Shown here: one piece after another, positions 1 to 7,080 of the stretch
Numbering within the stretch: the stretch's first letter is position 1
Layout: the number at the start of each line of letters is the position of its first letter
The notes under the pieces: generated by a model
What the model saw: the letters and a program-made list of their open reading frames with translations, nothing else
Told to the model about the DNA's origin: nothing
Databases searched by the model: none
Origin: RBG-16-66-20 sp036262835
GTDB lineage: Bacteria; Pseudomonadota; Gammaproteobacteria; Burkholderiales; SG8-39
Assembly (NCBI GenBank): GCA_036262835.1
Contig: DATAID010000096.1
Coordinates: forward strand, 1-15,455
DNA length: 15,455 nt
Direction of reading: 5' to 3'
Position numbers and translations under genes: made by a program

Positions 1-1
1 G

Positions 2-910
2 CTGGAGAAGCGCGAGCTGGGCGCGCTCTGGAACGTGGCCAACGAGATCGAGCCCTGGTACCCGCAGCCGAAATCGGTGCCGATCCACTGGAAATGGCGC
101 GAGATCGAGCCGCTCGTGCGCAAGGCGCCCGAGCTCGTGAGCGCGGAGAAAGCCGCGCGGCGCGTCGTCATGCTCGTCAATCCGGGCCGCAAGGAATGGA
201 GCGCGGCCGCGGGCCTGCTCTATACCGGCGTGCAGATCATGAATCCGGGTGAATTCACCTCCGCACACCGCCACCAGGCCTCCGCCCTTCGCTTCGTCAT
301 GGAAGGCAAAGGCGCCTACACCGTCGTAGACGGCGAGCGCCTCGAGCTTGGCGCCCGCGATTTCGTCCTGACGCCGAACGGCACCTGGCACGACCACGGC
401 GTGGAGGCCTCGGGCACGCAATGCATCTGGCAGGACGGCCTCGACATCCCGCTCATGAATTCGCTCGACGCGAACTTCTACGAGGTGCATCCGCAAACCG
501 TGCAGACGCCCTCGCCGCTTTCGCGGGAAAGCTGGAAGAAGCCCTACTCCCCGGTGTTTTTATACAAATGGGATTCTTCCTACCGGGAACTGAAGAAAGA
601 AAAGATCTTTGAATACAAGAACCCGCTCACCGGAGGCGCCGTGATGCCGACCATGGGGGCGCAACTCGAGCGGATTTCCAAAGAAAGCAAGTTCAAAAGA
701 AACACAGGAAGCAGCGTCTTCCAGGTCGCCTCGGGCCACGGCTGGTCGGAGATCGGCGAGCAGCGGTTCGAGTGGCAAGAGAAGGACATCTTCGTCGTCC
801 CCTCGTGGACGCGCTACCGCCACGGCGCCTCGAGCGAGGCCGTGCTCTTCTCTTTCAACGACTTCCCGGCGATGAAAGCGCTGGGCCTCTACCGGGAAGC
901 AGAGGCCTAG
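2..910 (+). CDS. Gentisate 1,2-dioxygenase-like bicupin protein (5' end outside window)
   Basis: Cytosolic ring-cleaving dioxygenase family; gentisate dioxygenases use Fe(II) and O2 to open gentisate to maleylpyruvate. The frame is open to the window edge and the residues before the GTG at 35 (LEKRELGALWN) look like the family's N-terminal Ala-Leu-Trp region, so the true start lies upstream and about 302 residues are visible of a usual 340-380. The first cupin shows the gentisate-family pattern AHRHQASALRFVMEG and, further on, TWHDHG; counted from the GTG at 35 the likely iron ligands are H78, H80 and H119. The second cupin (roughly residues 225-285) ends in the typical LFSFNDFPAMKALGLY but has PSWTRYRHG where a His pair is often found, so it probably does not bind metal. 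The gene converges on the ABC operon with 8 bp between stop codons. It could instead cleave a related substrate such as salicylate or 1-hydroxy-2-naphthoate. Confidence 0.85.
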   Translation: MEKRELGALWNVANEIEPWYPQPKSVPIHWKWREIEPLVRKAPELVSAEKAARRVVMLVNPGRKEWSAAAGLLYTGVQIMNPGEFTSAHRHQASALRFVMEGKGAYTVVDGERLELGARDFVLTPNGTWHDHGVEASGTQCIWQDGLDIPLMNSLDANFYEVHPQTVQTPSPLSRESWKKPYSPVFLYKWDSSYRELKKEKIFEYKNPLTGGAVMPTMGAQLERISKESKFKRNTGSSVFQVASGHGWSEIGEQRFEWQEKDIFVVPSWTRYRHGASSEAVLFSFNDFPAMKALGLYREAEA

Positions 911-918
911 CGCCCCGC

Positions 919-1869
919 TCACCGGGCCGAAGGCGCGAGCAACGTTTCGACGGCGACGTCGCCGGTCAGCAGGTCGTGCTGCTTCATGAGCGCGAGGGTC
1001 TTGCGGATCGAGTCCGCATCCACCTTGCGCGGCGGATCGACGAGCGGCGACATCTTGGCGAGCAGCGGTACCGGGATCTTGGTGTAGCCCGAGAGCAACT
1101 CGTGCAGCTCCTTCGTGCCCAGGTTCTTGCTCACCCAGGCGATGCCCTGCTGTAGCGCGGCATTGAAGCGCTTCACCGTCTCGGGGTTTTTCGCGAGGAA
1201 ATCCTCGGTCACGACGTACTGCGCGACGGAAAGATTGGGCTGCACCTCGGTATACGGTGAGCCGATGAACTCCAGCCCCGGGTCGGGCGCGGCGATCGTC
1301 AGGAAAGGATCGACCGCGAAGACGGCGTCCACGCGCTTGCCGCGCAGGGCGTCGATCATCTGCGGAAACGGCACCTCCCGGTAGGTGACCTTGTTCGGGT
1401 CGCCGCCCGCCTTCTGCACCCACGCGCGCGCATACAGCCAGATGATGTTCTTCTGCGTATTCACCGCCAGCGACTTGCCGGCGAGGTCGGCGCCCGTCTT
1501 GATGCCCTCGCCCTTGCGAACGAGGATCCCGGCGCCGCCGGGGCCGCCCGCGCCGTCGCCGACCGCGCTCGCCGGCGCGATGATCTTGACCGGCAGGCCC
1601 TGCGCCCTCGCCTGCACCGTCGAGACGACGTTGGTGAAGGCGATGTCGTAGGCGCCGGCGACGAGGCCCGGGATGCCGAACGCACCGCCCGCGGTGGGCG
1701 CGGTGTCGATCTCCAGGCCTTGCTGCCTGAAATACCCTTCCTTGATCGCGGCGAAGAGCGGCGCCACGTCCTGGATCGGGATGATGCTCACCTTGAGCGT
1801 CTTCTTCTCCTGCGCCTGCGCGGGAACCGCGAGTACCGCAACCATGAGCAATGCGAGCAGTGTTCTCAC
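919..1869 (-). CDS. ABC transporter periplasmic substrate-binding protein, NMT1/SsuA-TauA type
   Basis: Periplasmic receptor that captures the ligand and delivers it to the membrane permeases; 316 residues, normal for the family. It begins with a signal peptide (about residues 1-19, cleavage near AQA-QE). The mature N-terminus has the family pattern of a beta strand then a lobe reading QDVAPLFAAIKEGYFRQQGLE, with GIPGLVAGAYDIAFTN after it, as in NMT1/THI5-like and sulfonate/taurine binding proteins. The start is a GTG, chosen because GGGAGGAG lies 7 nt before it. It is the last gene of the four-gene importer operon, 28 bp after the second permease. The ligand cannot be read from sequence; relatives bind sulfonates, taurine, nitrate, pyrimidines or aromatic acids. 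The Rieske and cupin neighbours favour an aromatic compound, which is inference. Confidence 0.9.
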   Translation of the reverse strand: MRTLLALLMVAVLAVPAQAQEKKTLKVSIIPIQDVAPLFAAIKEGYFRQQGLEIDTAPTAGGAFGIPGLVAGAYDIAFTNVVSTVQARAQGLPVKIIAPASAVGDGAGGPGGAGILVRKGEGIKTGADLAGKSLAVNTQKNIIWLYARAWVQKAGGDPNKVTYREVPFPQMIDALRGKRVDAVFAVDPFLTIAAPDPGLEFIGSPYTEVQPNLSVAQYVVTEDFLAKNPETVKRFNAALQQGIAWVSKNLGTKELHELLSGYTKIPVPLLAKMSPLVDPPRKVDADSIRKTLALMKQHDLLTGDVAVETLLAPSAR

Positions 1870-1876
1870 CTGTCGT

Positions 1877-1884
1877 CTCCTCCC
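1877..1884 (-). promoter_or_regulatory. Strong ribosome binding site fixing the GTG start of the binding protein
   Basis: The minus strand reads GGGAGGAG followed by 7 nt and the GTG at 1869. This fixes the start of the binding protein at a non-ATG codon. The strong site fits the need for binding protein in excess over the permeases encoded upstream in the operon. Confidence 0.75.
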
Positions 1885-1897
1885 TCAAGGATTCTAA

Positions 1898-2659
1898 TCA
1901 ACGTCTCGAGCTCCAGAAAATCAGCCGGCGCTCCAGTGCATCGAACGATAGCGCAAGCGCGAGGCCCAGCGAAGCGAGCACCACCGTCCAGGCATACATG
2001 TCCTGCACGCGGAACGCGCGCTGCGCGTCGACGAGCTGCGCGCCCAGGCCGTGGGTGCCGGTGAGCATCTCCGCGAGCGTGACGAGGATGAGCCCCAGCC
2101 CGAGGCTCACGCGCATGCCCGCGAGGATCATCGGCAGGCTCGCCGGCAGGATCACCCGGAATACCGTGGCCAGCTTGCCGCGGCGGAAGGTTCTTGCCAC
2201 ATCGACCAGCACCGGATCCACCGTGCGCACGCCCTCGATCGTGTTGATCAGCACGGGAAAAAAGGCCCCGAGGAACACGATCGCGACCTTCATCGGCGCG
2301 CCCAGGCCGAGCAGCAGGATGAGCGGCGGCAGGAGCGCGGGCTTGGGGATCGGCCGCAGCAGCTCGAGCGTGGGCTCGAGCAGCGCGTAAGTCGGGCGGT
2401 GGTAGCCCATGGCGAGCCCCAGCAGGACCCCCGCCGCGCAGGCGAGCCCGAAGCCCGCGGCGAGCAGGCCGACCGTGGAGCCGAGCGCTTCGAGGAGGGC
2501 CGGCGAGCCGAGCACGCCCCCGAGCCGCGCCGCGATTTCGGAGGGAAACGGGCTAAAGACGCGGTTGACCCAGCCGTTCCGCGCAGCCACTTCCAGCGCG
2601 CCGATCCAGAACGCGATGAACGCTAGGCCCGGCGCCAGCGATGCGATGCGGGCTTTCAT
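1898..2659 (-). CDS. ABC transporter permease (second permease), SsuC/TauC/NrtB type
   Basis: Inner-membrane channel subunit of the importer, 253 residues, the usual size. A hydrophobic N-terminal helix (LAPGLAFIAFWIGALEVAA) is followed by a periplasmic stretch and about five more helices. The cytoplasmic coupling (EAA-type) loop reads DPVLVDVARTF then LPASLPMILAGMRVSLG, which is diagnostic of the taurine/sulfonate/nitrate subfamily. The ATG at 2659 was chosen because it overlaps the ATPase stop as ATGA (2656-2659), a usual translational-coupling arrangement, and because the longer reading frame upstream (to 2878) only adds residues that shadow the ATPase gene. It differs from the first permease of the same operon, so the transporter core is probably a heterodimer. 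Confidence 0.9.
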   Translation of the reverse strand: MKARIASLAPGLAFIAFWIGALEVAARNGWVNRVFSPFPSEIAARLGGVLGSPALLEALGSTVGLLAAGFGLACAAGVLLGLAMGYHRPTYALLEPTLELLRPIPKPALLPPLILLLGLGAPMKVAIVFLGAFFPVLINTIEGVRTVDPVLVDVARTFRRGKLATVFRVILPASLPMILAGMRVSLGLGLILVTLAEMLTGTHGLGAQLVDAQRAFRVQDMYAWTVVLASLGLALALSFDALERRLIFWSSRR

Positions 2660-3405
2660 GCCGGCTGCAGCAGGCGCGTCAGGAGCTCGTGACGCAGCGC
2701 CAGGAAACGGGCATCTTCCCGCGATTCCACCGGGCGGCGCGGGCGCGGCAGCGCGTTGGCGAAAACTTCGGCAACCTCGGCCGGGCGACGCGTCAGGAGC
2801 GCGATGCGGTCGGACAGATAGACGGCCTCCTCCACGTCGTGCGTCACCAGCAGGATGGTGAGGCCGGTCTTCCCCCACAGATCGAGGATCAGGCCGTGCA
2901 GCTCCAGGCGCGTGAGCGCATCCACGGACGAGAACGGCTCGTCGAGGAGCAGCACGCTCGGCTCGGCGGCGAGCGCACGCGCGATGGAGACTCGCTGCTG
3001 CATGCCGCCGGAGAGCTCCCAGGGATAGCGCGCGCTGAAGTCGGCCAGCCCGACCATCTGCAGGAGCTCCCTGCAGCGATCCTGCGCTGAATGCCGCAGG
3101 CCGAAGCGCACGTTCTCGGCGACGGTGAGCCAGGGAAACAGCGAGCGCGAATATTGCTGAAACAGGTAGACCACGCCCTCGGGCGGTTCCCGCACGACGC
3201 GCCCGCTCAGGCGTACCTCGCCCGCCGAGGCGGGAATCAGCCCGGCGATGATCTGCAGGAGCGTGGATTTGCCGCAGCCGCTCGGCCCGACGATGGAGAC
3301 GAATTCGCCCTTCGCCACGGCGAGATCGACCGAGCGCAGGGCGGCCACCGGCTCGGCTGCGCCGAAGGTCTTGGCGACACGCTCGATCTCGAGGAGCTCA
3401 GCCAT
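2656..3405 (-). CDS. ABC transporter ATP-binding protein, SsuB/TauB/NrtD type
   Basis: Cytoplasmic ATPase that powers the importer, 249 residues. All ABC motifs are intact: Walker A GPSGCGKST (residues 40-48), Q-loop near residues 83-84, signature LSGGMQQR (131-138), Walker B VLLLDEP with catalytic Glu156, and the switch His189 in THD. There is no C-terminal regulatory extension. Its start overlaps the end of the first permease by 8 bp and its stop overlaps the start of the second permease by 4 bp, so the three are translationally coupled. One ATPase with two permeases implies an ATPase homodimer under a mixed membrane pair. Family is certain; substrate is not. Confidence 0.94.
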   Translation of the reverse strand: MAELLEIERVAKTFGAAEPVAALRSVDLAVAKGEFVSIVGPSGCGKSTLLQIIAGLIPASAGEVRLSGRVVREPPEGVVYLFQQYSRSLFPWLTVAENVRFGLRHSAQDRCRELLQMVGLADFSARYPWELSGGMQQRVSIARALAAEPSVLLLDEPFSSVDALTRLELHGLILDLWGKTGLTILLVTHDVEEAVYLSDRIALLTRRPAEVAEVFANALPRPRRPVESREDARFLALRHELLTRLLQPA

Positions 3406-4171
3406 GGGCGGCCTGCCGCTCCAGGCCGCGGGCCCACCAGAGCGCGCGCCGCTCGAGCGCGAGGAAGAGGCGGTTCAGCAGGTAGCCGATCGCCGACAGG
3501 AGCACGATCGCCGCATACATGTCGCCCGCGCGCATGGCGTATTGCATGGAAACGATGAAGTAGCCCACGCCCTCGGAGCCCGCGAGCATCTCCGCGACCA
3601 CCGTCACGATGAGCGCGATACCGAGGCTGATGCGGCAGCCTGCAAAGACGTAGGGCAGCGCGGAGGGCAGCTGGATGCCGAGCAGGACGCGGCGTCGCGG
3701 GATGCGGAAGGTCCGCGCCACGAGCAGGTGGACCGGATCGGCCGCTTTCACGCCAGCGATGGTGTTGAGCAGGATCGGGAAGAACGCCGCGATGGCGATC
3801 ACGCTGACCTTCAGCGCATCGTCCACGCCGAGGAGAAAAATGAGCGGCGGCACGAGCGCGGGGCCCGGCAGCACGCGGAAGATCTCCTGCGTCGGCATGA
3901 CGATCCGGTGCAGCCTCGGGGAGGCGCCCAGCAGCAGCCCCAGCGTGATTCCGGCGAACGCGGCGAGGAGAAAGCCCATCGCCATCCGGCGCAGGCTCGA
4001 GCCGAAGACCTGGCCCCATCCTTCGGCCTGGAAACCGGTGCCGAGCGCCTGGAGAATCGTGCTGACCGCGGGCCAGCTCTCGCTGCGCACCGCTCCCGAT
4101 CGCACGCTGAGCTCCCAGAGGAGCAGCAGGCCGACCACCACCCCGAAACCCCTGAGCTGCATGGCAATCAT
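3398..4171 (-). CDS. ABC transporter permease (first permease), SsuC/TauC/NrtB type
   Basis: Inner-membrane subunit, 257 residues from the ATG at 4171. Six or so helices are visible, the first being FGVVVGLLLLWEL. The coupling loop reads DPVHLLVARTF then LPSALPYVFAGCRISLG. I chose 4171 because GGATGG lies 7 nt upstream (4179-4184) and because the frame's earlier ATG at 4258 would run well into the divergent Rieske gene. A second ATG at 4162 is also possible. It is the first gene of the importer operon. Its promoter must lie in or upstream of the 16-bp gap, that is inside the 5' end of the oxygenase gene. Identity with the second permease is plainly partial: equivalent motifs differ in most positions outside the conserved core. 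Confidence 0.9.
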   Translation of the reverse strand: MIAMQLRGFGVVVGLLLLWELSVRSGAVRSESWPAVSTILQALGTGFQAEGWGQVFGSSLRRMAMGFLLAAFAGITLGLLLGASPRLHRIVMPTQEIFRVLPGPALVPPLIFLLGVDDALKVSVIAIAAFFPILLNTIAGVKAADPVHLLVARTFRIPRRRVLLGIQLPSALPYVFAGCRISLGIALIVTVVAEMLAGSEGVGYFIVSMQYAMRAGDMYAAIVLLSAIGYLLNRLFLALERRALWWARGLERQAAHG

Positions 4172-4187
4172 TAAAATACCATCCGAA
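4172..4187. promoter_or_regulatory. 16-bp AT-rich divergent start region between importer and oxygenase genes
   Basis: The two ATG start codons (4171 on minus, 4188 on plus) are separated by 16 bp, with TAAAAT at 4172-4177 on the plus strand as a possible -10 element. No convincing -35 is visible and there is no Shine-Dalgarno before the oxygenase ATG, so that message may be leaderless or start inside the permease gene. This is an inferred control region, not a demonstrated promoter. Confidence 0.3.
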
Positions 4188-5504
4188 ATGAGAGCGGATC
4201 GAAACGAATTGATGACCCGCATCGGACCGGGCACGCCGGCCGGCAAGCTGATGCGCAATTACTGGCAGCCCGTCGCGCTGGTCGACGAATTCGAGAATGC
4301 GGCTCGCCCGGTGTTGCCCATCAAGGTCCTGGGCGAAGAGTTTGTGCTGTTCAAAAACACGAAAAACCAATACGGGCTGCTCGACCGGCATTGCCCGCAC
4401 CGCCAGGCGGACCTCGCCTATGGACGCTATGAAGACGGCAACCTGCGCTGCGTGTTCCACGGCTGGCTCTTCGACGTGAACGGCAAATGCCTGGAAACGC
4501 CGGCCGAGCCGAGGGACAGCCGGCTGCGCGAGAGCATCCGGCAGCGCACCTATCCGGTGGTCGAGCGCAGCGGCATCGTCTGGGCCTGGCTCGGCGAAGG
4601 CGCGCCCTCCGCGTTTCCGCTGCTCGACTGCTTCACGGCGCCCGACGCCTACACCTTCGCCTTCAAGGGCTACTGGGACTGCAACTGGCTGCAGGCCTGC
4701 GAGGTCGGCATGGACCCGGCGCACGCCTCCTTCCTGCACCGCTATTTCGAGGACGAGGACACCGCGGACAGCTACGGCAAGCAATTCCGCGGCCGGCCGT
4801 CGGACTCGGAGCTGCCGATCTCCAAGGTCCTGCGCGAGTACGACCAGCCCGAGATCACGGTCGCGCAGACCGACTACGGCATGCGCATCGTCACCTTGCG
4901 CCGGATCGACGAGAAGCAGACGCACGGACGCTCGACGCACGTGCTCTTTCCAGAAGCCTTCGTCATCCCGATGAACGCGGAGATGACCATCAGCCAGTGG
5001 CACGTGCCGGTGGACGACTATGGCTGCTACTGGTACTCGATCTTCACGAGCTTCACCACGCCCGTGGACAAGAAGACGATGCGCGAGCAGCGTCTCAAGA
5101 CCTACCCCGCGCCCGACTACAAGCCGGTCAAGAACCGCGCCAATGGCTGGGGCTTCGATGCGGAGCAGCAGCGCAAGGCGACCTACACGGGGATGGGCTT
5201 CGATATCAACATCCACGACCAGTTCGCCTGCGAGTCGCCCGGCCGCCTTTCCGACCGCACGAAGGAGCATCTGGGCTCGAGCGACAAGGCGATCATCCTC
5301 TACCGCCGCATCCTGCTCGACGCCATCGAGAAAACCGCGCGGGGCGAGAAAACCCTGATGATGCTCGACCCCGCACAGGCCGCCGCCCTTACCGGCCCGC
5401 CCGCGGTGGACGGTATCGGCCCGACCGGCCGCTGGGAGGACTACTACAAGGAAGCCGACGCGCTGCGCCGGAACCGGGCGCCCTGGGCAGCCAAGGCGGC
5501 GTGA
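4188..5504 (+). CDS. Rieske [2Fe-2S] aromatic ring-hydroxylating oxygenase alpha subunit, phthalate dioxygenase type
   Basis: Cytosolic oxygenase that hydroxylates an aromatic or related substrate using O2 and electrons from a reductase; 438 residues. The N-terminus RNELMTRIGPGTPAGKLMR matches the phthalate 4,5-dioxygenase/VanA-like group and supports the ATG at 4188 over the ATG at 4212. The Rieske cluster ligands are C69, H71, C88 and H91 (CPH, then CVFH). The mononuclear iron site is D176-x2-H179-x4-H184 (DPAHASFLH), with a likely third ligand D366 in HLGSSDKAI. All key residues are present, so it should be active. It is followed after 10 bp by the ligase gene and diverges from the ABC operon. 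No beta subunit is expected in this group, but a reductase is, and none is in the window. The exact substrate is unknown. Confidence 0.92.
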   Translation: MRADRNELMTRIGPGTPAGKLMRNYWQPVALVDEFENAARPVLPIKVLGEEFVLFKNTKNQYGLLDRHCPHRQADLAYGRYEDGNLRCVFHGWLFDVNGKCLETPAEPRDSRLRESIRQRTYPVVERSGIVWAWLGEGAPSAFPLLDCFTAPDAYTFAFKGYWDCNWLQACEVGMDPAHASFLHRYFEDEDTADSYGKQFRGRPSDSELPISKVLREYDQPEITVAQTDYGMRIVTLRRIDEKQTHGRSTHVLFPEAFVIPMNAEMTISQWHVPVDDYGCYWYSIFTSFTTPVDKKTMREQRLKTYPAPDYKPVKNRANGWGFDAEQQRKATYTGMGFDINIHDQFACESPGRLSDRTKEHLGSSDKAIILYRRILLDAIEKTARGEKTLMMLDPAQAAALTGPPAVDGIGPTGRWEDYYKEADALRRNRAPWAAKAA

Positions 5505-5528
5505 GTTTCGTCCCGTGAGCTTTGTTTC
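5501..5528 (+). repeat. Imperfect 14-bp tandem repeat with two GTGA stop/start overlaps
   Basis: GTGAGTTTCGTCCC (5501-5514) is followed by GTGAGCTTTGTTTC (5515-5528), 10 of 14 matching. The first GTG overlaps the oxygenase TGA and opens a five-codon frame (MSFVP) whose TGA overlaps the second GTG, the ligase start (MSFVS). It looks like a small tandem duplication of a start region, and may act in re-initiation; the latter is inference. Confidence 0.45.
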
Positions 5529-6972
5529 GGAGTACGGGCTCTGGAATGCCGCGCAGCGTGCCGCGGCCAAGCACCTGCTCGCCGAGGTGAAGGCGCGGAA
5601 GATCCAGGCGATCCGGTTTTCGTTCGCTGACCAGCACGGCATCCTGCGCGGCAAGACGATCGCGGCCCGCGCGCTCAAGTCCGCGCTGGAGAGCGGCGTC
5701 GCCATCGGCTCCACGATGCTGCTCAAGGACACCTCGCACAAGACAGTTTTCCCGGCGTTCACCCCGGGCGGGGGTATCGGCATGCCGGAAATGGAGGGCT
5801 CCGCGGATTTCCTGATCCTCGCCGACCCGGCCACGTTCCGCGTCCTGCCGTGGGCGCCGGAAACCGCGTGGGTGCTGTGCGACCTGTATTTCGCCGACGG
5901 CAAGCCGGTGCCGTTCGACACGCGCCGCCTGCTGCGCGAGGCGCTCGCCAGGCTCGGCATGGCCGGCTACGAGTTCCTCGCCGGCCTGGAAATCGAGTTC
6001 CACGTCTTCAGGATCATCGACCCGCACCTGCGCCCCGAGGATGCGGGCGGCATCGGCCAGCCGGGCACGCCGCCCGAGGTGAGCCTGCTGACCACCGGCT
6101 ACCAGCTGCTGACCGAGCAGCGCTACGACCAGATCGATCCGGTCATCGAATTACTGAGGAAGAATCTCGAGCCGCTCGGGCTGCCGCTACGCTCCTTCGA
6201 GGTCGAGTTCGGCCCGAGCCAGATCGAGATCACGCTCGAGGCGATGCGCGGCATGGCTTCAGCGGACGCGATGCTGCTCTTTCGCAGCGCCGTGAAGCAG
6301 GTCGCCCGCCGCCACGGCTACCACGCGACCTTCATGTGCCGGCCGAGGCTGCCGAACGTGATGTCCAGCGGCTGGCACCTGCATCAGAGCCTTTCGAAGA
6401 ATGGAAAGAACGCTTTCGTTTCGAAAACCGAGCACCTTTCTGAGCCGGGAAAGCAGTACCTGGCCGGGCTGCTGGAGCATGCGGGAGCCTCCTGCGCCTT
6501 CTCGACGCCGACGATCAACGGCTACAAGCGCTACCGTCCCTATTCCCTCGCGCCCGAGCGCGTCATCTGGGGCCGCGACAACCGCGGCGCGATGCTGCGC
6601 GTGATGGGCGGCGCGGGCGACTCTGCGACGCGCATCGAGAACCGCATCGGCGAGCCCGGCGCGAATCCCTATTTGTACTTCGCCTCGCAGATCCATTGCG
6701 GGCTGGACGGCTTGAGCCGGAAACTGCCCTTGCCGCCGCCTTCGCGAAACCCCTACGAGGACAAAGCGCAGATGCTTCCCCGGTCACTCGGCGAGGCGCT
6801 CGAGCATCTGAAGGCGAGCCGCCTGCTGCGCGAAAGCATGGGCTCGGGGTTCGTCGACTACTATTGCCGCATCAAGGAAGCCGAGATCGAGCGCTGCAAG
6901 CTTTCAAGCAGGGATGTGGACGGCCGCGAGGTCAGCGAATGGGAGCACCGCGAGTACTTCGATCTGCTCTAG
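5515..6972 (+). CDS. Glutamine-synthetase-like gamma-glutamyl ligase
   Basis: ATP-dependent ligase of the glutamine synthetase fold, 485 residues, likely joining glutamate's gamma-carboxyl to an amine. Metal and glutamate-site motifs are intact: E159 and E161 (LEIEF), E231 and E238 (EFGPSQIE), H288 (SGWHLHQSL), R339 in YKRY, R354/R357 in WGRDNR, and R373-x-E375-x-R377 (RIENR). The flap glutamate that takes a proton from ammonium in true glutamine synthetase (E. coli Glu327, in YKRLVPGYEAP) is Leu345 here (YKRYRPYSLAP), and no DGSS-type loop is visible near residues 85-105. That points away from ammonia and toward a larger amine, as in PuuA, IpuC or the aniline enzyme AtdA1/TdnQ. The GTG start follows the oxygenase by 10 bp; the nearest purine-rich site (AAGGCGG) is 15 nt upstream, which is long. 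It is probably co-transcribed with the oxygenase. Confidence 0.87.
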   Translation: MSFVSEYGLWNAAQRAAAKHLLAEVKARKIQAIRFSFADQHGILRGKTIAARALKSALESGVAIGSTMLLKDTSHKTVFPAFTPGGGIGMPEMEGSADFLILADPATFRVLPWAPETAWVLCDLYFADGKPVPFDTRRLLREALARLGMAGYEFLAGLEIEFHVFRIIDPHLRPEDAGGIGQPGTPPEVSLLTTGYQLLTEQRYDQIDPVIELLRKNLEPLGLPLRSFEVEFGPSQIEITLEAMRGMASADAMLLFRSAVKQVARRHGYHATFMCRPRLPNVMSSGWHLHQSLSKNGKNAFVSKTEHLSEPGKQYLAGLLEHAGASCAFSTPTINGYKRYRPYSLAPERVIWGRDNRGAMLRVMGGAGDSATRIENRIGEPGANPYLYFASQIHCGLDGLSRKLPLPPPSRNPYEDKAQMLPRSLGEALEHLKASRLLRESMGSGFVDYYCRIKEAEIERCKLSSRDVDGREVSEWEHREYFDLL

Positions 6973-7009
6973 CGCACCTCGAGAGCGGCGACTGGAAGGC
7001 CGCCCACGC

Positions 7010-7023
7010 GAAACGCGCGTTTC
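7010..7023. repeat. 14-bp perfect palindrome between convergent genes
   Basis: GAAACGCGCGTTTC is its own reverse complement and can fold with 5-bp arms and a GCGC loop. It sits between the ends of the ligase gene and the YbjQ-family gene. No U-run follows on either strand, so it is at best a weak terminator or a protein-binding site. The rest of 6973-7080 shows nothing I recognise. Confidence 0.4.
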
Positions 7024-7080
7024 CCCTTCGGTCCCGGAGGAGATTGCGGCGCTGAAGAAGGCTTGCGGCCCGACTAGCGC

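Noticed and set aside
35..37. GTG at 35 as the start of the cupin dioxygenase
   Set aside because: The frame is open upstream and the upstream residues fit the family N-terminus, so this is an internal valine codon of a gene cut by the window edge.
560..1888. 442-residue minus-strand frame spanning the cupin and binding-protein genes
   Set aside because: Out of frame with the binding protein and antisense to the cupin gene; composition is typical of a GC-rich shadow.
3237..5960. 907-residue minus-strand open frame across the permease, oxygenase and ligase genes
   Set aside because: It is antisense to or out of frame with genes that have full family motifs; its translation is Arg/Ala-rich with no recognisable domain. 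Long shadow frames are expected at this G+C.
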